Shown: positions 5,425 to 9,853 of the stretch, in pieces | Numbering within the stretch: position 1 is the stretch's first letter | Layout of the letters: each line of letters starts with the position of its first letter | Source of the DNA: an archaeon | GTDB lineage: Archaea; Hydrothermarchaeota; Hydrothermarchaeia; JALTZZ01; JALUTC01 | Assembly: GCA_027051265.1 (NCBI GenBank) | Contig: JALTZH010000155.1 | Span: 1 to 9,853 of the forward strand | Length of the DNA stretch: 9,853 bases | Reading direction: 5' to 3' | The notes under the pieces: generated by a model | Told to the model about the DNA's origin: nothing | Database searches by the model: none | What the model saw: the letters and a program-made list of their open reading frames with translations, nothing else | Made by a program: the position numbers and the translations under genes

Positions 5425-7305
5425 ATGAATTATACGGCAAAAGATATAGAGGTTCTGGATAGTATTGAAGGTATAAGAAAAAGACCCTCAATGTATATAG
5501 GCAGTGTTGATGAGCAGGGATTTCATCATTTGATATTCGAGGTTATTGACAATAGTATAGATGAAGCATTGGCAGGATATTGTAACGAAATAAGAGTTAT
5601 AATTAATGAGGACAATTCAATTACAGTATTAGATAATGGTAGGGGGATACCGGTTGATATACATCCAAAATTTAAGAAACCTGCCGTAGAAATTATATTC
5701 ACGCATTTACATAAAGGTGCAAAATTCAGTAATAAGATTTACAGGATAAGTGGTGGCTTACATGGTGTTGGATTAACTGTTGTTAACGCTTTATCTGAAT
5801 TTTTAATCGCCGAAATATACAGGGATGGAAAAGTTTATAGATTGGCTTTTAAGAAAGGAAAATTAGTGGAATCGTTAAGAGTTGTAGGAAAATCAAAGAA
5901 GAGAGGAACAAAAATTACGTTTAAACCAGATAAAGATATATTTAAAAACGTGAATATAAATTATGATTTGGTAAAGAATAGATTGGAAGAGTTATCTTAT
6001 ATTCTTGGTGATACGATTAAAATTTATCTCGAAGATAAGAGGCTAAATAAGAAGGAAATCATTAAAAATAAGAAAGGTATTATAACAATTATAGAGAAAC
6101 TATCGAAGAATAAATCCCTTATGTTTAATCCAATACATTTTAAAGTAGAAAAGGACAACAAAAAATTAGAAGTAGCATTTTCTTATATAGAAAATGCTGA
6201 GGAAGAGAAAATAATAAGTTTTGTAAATACTATAAGAACAAATGAGCATGGAACACATGTATCAGGATTTAAATATGGATTAACAAGAGCTTTGAACAAG
6301 GTTGCAAAAGAGTTAAATATACTTAAAGGAGATAATTTAACGGGTAGAGATATAAGAGAAGGTTTAATAGCAGTAATCTCTTTATTTATACCAAATCCAA
6401 GTTTTTCTGGACAAACTAAAACAAAGTTAACAAATCCTGAAATTAAAACATTCGTAGAAAATGAAATTTCAAAATACTTGGAAAGATTTTTCTTAGAAAA
6501 TAAAGATATAACCAAAAGGATCGTTGAAAAGGCGTTAATATCTAAAGAAATCAGAGAAACTCTTAAAAAGAAAAAAGAAATGATAAGGAAACGTTTTGAG
6601 AAAATATTACTTCCAGGAAAGCTTGCTGATTGTACAGAGAAGAATATAGAAAAGAGGGAATTATTTATAGTTGAAGGTGATTCCGCAGGAGGATCTGCAA
6701 AACAGGCAAGAGATAGAAGGTTTCAAGCAATATTACCCATACAAGGAAAAATTTTAAACGTAGAGAAAACGAGATTCACGAAAATACTGGAGAACAAGGA
6801 AATAAAATCAATACTTACAGCAATAGGAACAGGTGTTGGAGAAGATTTTGATATAAATAAATTAAGGTATGGAAAGATAATAATAATGACAGATGCAGAT
6901 GTCGATGGTATGCATATCAGAGCTTTGCTTCTAACGTTATTCTATCGTTACATGAAAAAACTCATAGAGGAAGGAAGAGTGTATGTTGCAAAAACTCCGC
7001 TGTATAGAGTTAGAATAGGAAATGAAGATCACTACGTATATACAGATAAAGAACTCAACGAATTGTTAAAGAAATTTAGTGGGAAAAACATTCTTATTCA
7101 AAGATTTAAAGGTTTAGGAGAAATGAATCCTGAACAACTATGGAAAACGGCTATGGATCCGAGGAGTAGAATTCTGTTGAGAATAACAATCAAAGATGCT
7201 AAAGAAGCAGAGGAGCTCGTTACCAAATTAATGGGAGAAAACACATCACATAGAAAAGATTTCATAAAGAAATTCTCAAAACATGCTAAAAATCTCGATA
7301 TCTGA
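5425..7305 (+). CDS. gyrB: DNA gyrase subunit B
   Basis: The ATPase subunit of type IIA topoisomerase, which with GyrA introduces negative supercoils. At 626 residues it has the short GyrB form. The GHKL ATPase domain shows FEVIDNSIDEALAG (38-51), LDNGRGIP (69-76), SGGLHGVG (109-116) and the transducer K-loop GQTKTKL (329-335), whose Lys334 contacts the phosphate. The Toprim domain shows LFIVEGDSAGGSAKQARD (413-430) with Glu417 and IMTDADVDGMHIRALLLTL (487-505) with metal ligands Asp490, Asp492 and Asp494. QRFKGLGEMNPEQLW (559-573) and the end ENTSHRKDFI (605-614) are typical. It is complete and undamaged. No gyrA follows: the next gene converges on it after 1 bp. Upstream is the 2-kb decayed region, so it is transcribed from its own promoter. 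Confidence 0.98.
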   Translation: MNYTAKDIEVLDSIEGIRKRPSMYIGSVDEQGFHHLIFEVIDNSIDEALAGYCNEIRVIINEDNSITVLDNGRGIPVDIHPKFKKPAVEIIFTHLHKGAKFSNKIYRISGGLHGVGLTVVNALSEFLIAEIYRDGKVYRLAFKKGKLVESLRVVGKSKKRGTKITFKPDKDIFKNVNINYDLVKNRLEELSYILGDTIKIYLEDKRLNKKEIIKNKKGIITIIEKLSKNKSLMFNPIHFKVEKDNKKLEVAFSYIENAEEEKIISFVNTIRTNEHGTHVSGFKYGLTRALNKVAKELNILKGDNLTGRDIREGLIAVISLFIPNPSFSGQTKTKLTNPEIKTFVENEISKYLERFFLENKDITKRIVEKALISKEIRETLKKKKEMIRKRFEKILLPGKLADCTEKNIEKRELFIVEGDSAGGSAKQARDRRFQAILPIQGKILNVEKTRFTKILENKEIKSILTAIGTGVGEDFDINKLRYGKIIIMTDADVDGMHIRALLLTLFYRYMKKLIEEGRVYVAKTPLYRVRIGNEDHYVYTDKELNELLKKFSGKNILIQRFKGLGEMNPEQLWKTAMDPRSRILLRITIKDAKEAEELVTKLMGENTSHRKDFIKKFSKHAKNLDI

Positions 7306-7306
7306 T

Positions 7307-8161
7307 TTAAAATGTTTTAATATAAGATTCTATATTTTCGTACCATTTATTTTCGTTAAAATTTATTTCCAGGAATGCAGCAAATCTATTGAAATAAGGT
7401 TTTCCTTTCCTAGAAAATATCGTTAAAACTTTTTTACCATGATTAAACTTATAACCGTTTGAACACGCTTCATGACCTCTGATCAAAATTTTTGTATTGG
7501 AAATTTTAAGTGCATGTTTTGTTACGATTTCTCCAAACAAATATCCTGCTCCTCTTGGGTTATGTATATAAAAATCAACATCATCTGTTGGATCGTTCCA
7601 AAGAATTTGTTCGAGAAGTTTTTCGCTCGGATTTCCAACCTCAAAATATTCAAAGATGCTATCCTTTAAATCAACGGGTAATCCACCATGAAGCAAAATT
7701 GCCGAATCTTCGATCAATATTGTATAAGGTAGCTTTTGAAATACATCCAAAAATTTTTTATATAGAGAGATCCAGTCTTTAAATCTTATTAAATGCATGG
7801 GAAAATCGTGAGGATATGGTTCTAAACCAATTAATGGTTCATGATTGCCTCTCAATAAAAATACTTTGTCTGGATATTTAATCTTCAACAAAAATACCGT
7901 TATTATAGATTCCAACTGGTGATCACCACGATCTATATAATCTCCAAGAAAAATAATCCTATTATTTTTAGTATTCTCTATTATATATTTAAGACTTGTA
8001 AAATCTCCGTGAATATCACCAACTATTGTGTACGTGTCTTTTTTTAATACGAGAAATTTTTCCTCCTTATCTAGTATAGATGTAATCTCATCGAGTAATT
8101 TTTTTAATTCGGCTTCGTTTTCCATGCATTCCTCAAGCGTTACATAATCTATTTCTAACAT
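7307..8161 (-). CDS. PPP-family serine/threonine protein phosphatase
   Basis: A 284-residue metallophosphatase with all PPP signature blocks: GDIHGD (48-53), GDYIDRG (73-79), RGNHE (104-108), LLHGGLP (156-162), LWNDP (187-191), RGAGYLFG (203-210) and IRGHEACSNGYKF (227-239). Metal ligands are Asp49, His51, Asp74, Asn106, His158 and His230; Arg78 and Arg228 would bind phosphate. It therefore should hydrolyse phosphoprotein Ser/Thr esters with Mn or Fe/Zn. The usual SAPNY near the end is replaced by FSRKGKP (249-255), which alters the beta12-13 loop that shapes specificity. It starts 22 bp after metV on the same strand without a ribosome site, so it is probably the second gene of that transcript. 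Its stop lies 1 bp from the gyrB stop. Confidence 0.95.
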   Translation of the reverse strand: MLEIDYVTLEECMENEAELKKLLDEITSILDKEEKFLVLKKDTYTIVGDIHGDFTSLKYIIENTKNNRIIFLGDYIDRGDHQLESIITVFLLKIKYPDKVFLLRGNHEPLIGLEPYPHDFPMHLIRFKDWISLYKKFLDVFQKLPYTILIEDSAILLHGGLPVDLKDSIFEYFEVGNPSEKLLEQILWNDPTDDVDFYIHNPRGAGYLFGEIVTKHALKISNTKILIRGHEACSNGYKFNHGKKVLTIFSRKGKPYFNRFAAFLEINFNENKWYENIESYIKTF

Positions 8162-8183
8162 AATAGAAAATAAATAACAAAAA

Positions 8184-8852
8184 TTATATCTTATATCTTT
8201 TTATTTTTTTGCTGAAATCTTTAGGCATATATATATCTTTAATGTACTTTAATCTGTTTAGTTTTTTGAGTTTTTCATAAATCATAACCCATACACACTT
8301 TCGATCTTTGATAACTTCACACATACCGTTATTAACACCACCACATGGTCCATTGAGCATTGATTTTGGACATAACGATATAGGACAATATTGCGTGAGG
8401 TGTAATATACAGTTACCACATCCAAGGCAATATTCTTCGAAAACTCTTTCATCATTATTCTTTATACCCATGAAAACCGTATCATTTGCAGGAACTATGT
8501 ATAGATCTATATGTCTCGCCATGTTTTGAATTCCAACACCACATGCTAGAGAGACGATAGCATCAACATCTTTTAGATCTTTCACTGTTAATTCTTTGTC
8601 AATACCTTTACAGTTCTTGAGTAATGTATCCAAATAATCTACTCCTTTTATCAACGAGCATTGTCGTGGAATCATTGCTTTTATGACGTTCTTGTTATGT
8701 TTCTTAATTTTTTCGGCAAGCTCTATTGTTTCTTTTCTACCTCCTTTGTTATAAAACGTAACACATCCACCACATCCAACTACGAGTATTTTATTGAAGT
8801 CTTTAATTGTATCCATTACTTCATCAAATTTCTTTTCCTTTACAACTATCAT
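8184..8852 (-). CDS. metV: MetV-type Fe-S protein (methylene-tetrahydrofolate reductase C-terminal family)
   Basis: A 222-residue protein of the MTHFR C-terminal family. In bacteria with the acetyl-CoA pathway this zinc/iron-sulfur subunit pairs with MetF. Seen: VVGCGGCVTFYNKGG (24-38), Cys65 in RQC, Cys104 in SLACGVG, EYCLGCGNCI (140-149), then CPKSMLNGPCGGVNNGMCEV (161-180) and KCVWVMIYEKL (185-195). The C-terminal LNGPCGG...MCEV...CxW pattern identifies the family. At least eleven cysteines suggest one or two metal sites. No metF-like gene is in the window, so the partner, if any, lies elsewhere. It is the first gene of a likely two-gene unit with the phosphatase and is divergent, 38 bp apart, from the small zinc protein. 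Confidence 0.88.
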   Translation of the reverse strand: MIVVKEKKFDEVMDTIKDFNKILVVGCGGCVTFYNKGGRKETIELAEKIKKHNKNVIKAMIPRQCSLIKGVDYLDTLLKNCKGIDKELTVKDLKDVDAIVSLACGVGIQNMARHIDLYIVPANDTVFMGIKNNDERVFEEYCLGCGNCILHLTQYCPISLCPKSMLNGPCGGVNNGMCEVIKDRKCVWVMIYEKLKKLNRLKYIKDIYMPKDFSKKIKRYKI

Positions 8853-8879
8853 AATTAATGTTAATTTTTTGTTTGTTTA

Positions 8880-8885
8880 AAGGTG
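8880..8885 (+). promoter_or_regulatory. Ribosome binding site selecting ATG 8891
   Basis: AGGTGA lies 5 bases before ATG 8891 and complements the archaeal 16S 3' end. It favours this ATG over an in-frame ATG at 8858, which has no such site and would add eleven hydrophobic residues. Confidence 0.7.
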
Positions 8886-8890
8886 AAATT

Positions 8891-9100
8891 ATGGGCGATA
8901 TGGTTATATGTGGATTTTGTGGAAGAACATTTCCAAGACGAAGAGCCATTATAACTTACAAAGGTTTTGTTGCAAGTGATCCCTTCCTAAAAACTGTAAT
9001 AGGTAAGGATAAGATAACCATTGGACTATCACGTAAGGTTTATGTATGTCCAAAATGTGCTAGATTTTATGGTATAAGAGGAAGACGTGCAGAAGATTGA
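8891..9100 (+). CDS. Small two-CxxC zinc-ribbon protein resembling ribosomal protein S26e
   Basis: 69 residues, basic, with ICGFCGRTFPRRRAI (6-20) and RKVYVCPKCARFYGIRGRR (48-66). The CxxC pairs (Cys7/Cys10, Cys53/Cys56) should bind one zinc. Their spacing, the RxxPRxxAI after the first pair, and the YVCPKCARFYGIxxxR ending echo S26e (CxxCGRxVPxDKAI ... YCVSCAIxxGI). It is shorter than S26e and lacks that protein's basic N-terminal tail. It may be a diverged S26e or a separate small archaeal zinc protein. The neighbourhood (initiator tRNA 111 bp downstream) fits a translation role but does not prove it. The start is chosen from the ribosome site. Confidence 0.72.
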   Translation: MGDMVICGFCGRTFPRRRAIITYKGFVASDPFLKTVIGKDKITIGLSRKVYVCPKCARFYGIRGRRAED

Positions 9101-9186
9101 ACAACAGTATATTAATTTACTTTCTTTTGTTAAATAGCTTTATCTTTCTATGAGATAAATAAGGATGAGCGTAATTTGATGTTAAC

Positions 9187-9200
9187 TTTATTAATTTTAA
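9187..9200 (+). promoter_or_regulatory. Probable tRNA promoter (TATA box)
   Basis: TTTATTAATTTTAA lies 12-25 bases before the mature tRNA 5' end, about right for an archaeal TATA box if the 5' leader is short and removed by RNase P. Confidence 0.4.
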
Positions 9201-9211
9201 ATGTAATATAT

Positions 9212-9287
9212 AGCGGCGTAGGGTAGTCTGGTCTATCCCGCCGGGCTCATAACCCGGAGATCGGCCGTTCAAATCGGCCCGCCGCTA
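9212..9287 (+). tRNA. Initiator tRNA-Met (CAU)
   Basis: A 76-base tRNA, 64% GC, no intron. The acceptor stem 9212-9218 pairs with 9280-9286, with discriminator A at 9287 and no encoded CCA. Anticodon stem CCGGG (9241-9245) pairs with CCCGG (9253-9257) around loop CTCATAA, anticodon CAT at 9248-9250. The T arm is GGCCG (9263-9267), TTCAAAT, CGGCC (9275-9279). The A1-U72 end pair and three successive G-C pairs next to the anticodon loop are the marks of an archaeal initiator rather than elongator tRNA-Met. A short T-run at 9293-9297 may serve as terminator. Confidence 0.97.
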
Positions 9288-9366
9288 TTAATATTTTTCA
9301 TAAACAATCGTTTGAAGATAATATGATATAAAAACGTATAGAAAAGATAAACGTCGAATGAAACGG

Positions 9367-9786
9367 TTATGATGTATTTCTTCTAAATTCTCTTTTTAAA
9401 TATCTTTCATATGCAAGCTCTTTATCATGTTTAATCTTTTCTATTTTTATATTAGATGGTGTTAATATTATATAGTTTGATTCGTTAAGCTTTGCAATAT
9501 CTCCATTAATCTTGTTGATTAAGGTTTTTAATTCTTTTTCAATAAACGACCTTTCATTCTTGTTTGTGATATCGCTTAAGTTTATAACCATTATAAAACC
9601 GTTATATAATTCCTTCGAGACATCACCAATATCTCTATAACCTTTAATCTTCATCGCTTTTATACCTTTTACTTTTGTTTCGGTATTCTTATGTTCTTTT
9701 ATATCAACCAAGACATAATCATTTAATGATCTCTTATTATTTACATTTCTATCTCTTCTTAATTTATCCAATAGGAATTTTATCAT
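9367..9786 (-). CDS. sepF: SepF cell-division protein (FtsZ membrane anchor)
   Basis: Archaeal SepF tethers FtsZ to the membrane at the division site. The 139-residue protein has the expected order: a short amphipathic membrane-targeting helix (MIKFLLDKLRR, 1-11), a charged linker (about 12-38), then the SepF core from about 40 to 115. The core includes YNGFIMVINLSDI (61-73), the helix EKELKTLINKINGDI (83-97) and NYIILTPSNIKIE (104-116), which match the (V)VVNL...G(S)...FL.(T)PSN pattern of the family. A basic tail (117-139) follows. The start is fixed by a strong ribosome site and a TATA box upstream. It implies an FtsZ-based division system. ftsZ is not in the window. Confidence 0.92.
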   Translation of the reverse strand: MIKFLLDKLRRDRNVNNKRSLNDYVLVDIKEHKNTETKVKGIKAMKIKGYRDIGDVSKELYNGFIMVINLSDITNKNERSFIEKELKTLINKINGDIAKLNESNYIILTPSNIKIEKIKHDKELAYERYLKREFRRNTS

Positions 9787-9792
9787 GTAAGA

Positions 9793-9799
9793 CCACCTT
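9793..9799 (-). promoter_or_regulatory. sepF ribosome binding site
   Basis: AAGGTGG on the minus strand ends 6 bases before the sepF ATG and is a strong match to the archaeal 16S 3' end. Confidence 0.75.
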
Positions 9800-9843
9800 A
9801 ACCGTAATTTTATGTAATTATTAAAAATATTGTCAATTCTTCA

Positions 9844-9851
9844 TATATAAA
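9844..9851 (-). promoter_or_regulatory. sepF promoter (TATA box)
   Basis: TTTATATA on the minus strand would start transcription near 9820, leaving a leader of about 33 bases that contains the ribosome site. It sits at the window edge, so any upstream BRE element is only partly visible. Confidence 0.5.
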
Positions 9852-9853
9852 GT

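Noticed and set aside
7472-7782. Plus-strand open frames of 65 and 90 codons
   Set aside because: They are antisense to the phosphatase and show no domain or ribosome site.
8858-8890. Upstream ATG 8858 as the start of the small zinc protein
   Set aside because: It has no ribosome site, adds a hydrophobic tail unlike the family, and would nearly abut the metV start; ATG 8891 has a good site.

Overview
The window is about 9.9 kb of AT-rich DNA from an archaeon. The evidence is an initiator tRNA-Met of archaeal type with no encoded CCA, an archaeal SepF cell-division protein, an archaeal ArgJ, archaeal TATA-like boxes and GGTG-type ribosome sites. Arg codons are almost all AGA/AGG, ATA is heavily used, and the tRNA is 64% GC in a roughly 30% GC background. 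This points to a thermophilic, FtsZ/SepF-dividing euryarchaeon-like lineage that carries DNA gyrase. The genus cannot be fixed from the sequence.

Left block (1-3424). The 5' part of argJ (arginine biosynthesis) runs off the left edge on the minus strand. Only 3 bp separate its start from that of a divergent plus-strand unit. That unit holds an FtsX/MacB-fold ABC permease with a Cys-Cys motif in its external domain, overlapped by 4 bp (ATGA) by a small Rieske 2Fe-2S protein with a twin-arginine leader. A DUF362 protein with two 4Fe-4S ferredoxin motifs follows 40 bp downstream. Together they look like a redox or metal-linked envelope module. No ATPase partner is in view.

Middle block (3425-5424). 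About 2 kb holds no intact conserved gene and looks like a graveyard. It contains a VapBC toxin-antitoxin locus broken by several frameshifts, a diverged 60-bp repeat at both flanks, a hairpin resembling an IS200/IS605 right end, a broken minus-strand reading frame, and a relatively GC-rich island (5001-5165) with consecutive stem-loops. The island is either a structured RNA or a foreign gene remnant.

Right block (5425-9853). gyrB is complete on the plus strand, with no gyrA beside it. It converges, with 1 bp between, on a minus-strand pair: metV (methylene-tetrahydrofolate reductase C-terminal-type Fe-S protein) followed by a PPP-family Ser/Thr phosphatase. Divergent from metV is a 69-aa two-CxxC zinc protein that resembles ribosomal protein S26e. 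Next come the initiator tRNA and, on the minus strand, sepF with a clear ribosome site and TATA box at the right edge. This block carries housekeeping functions: replication topology, translation initiation and division.
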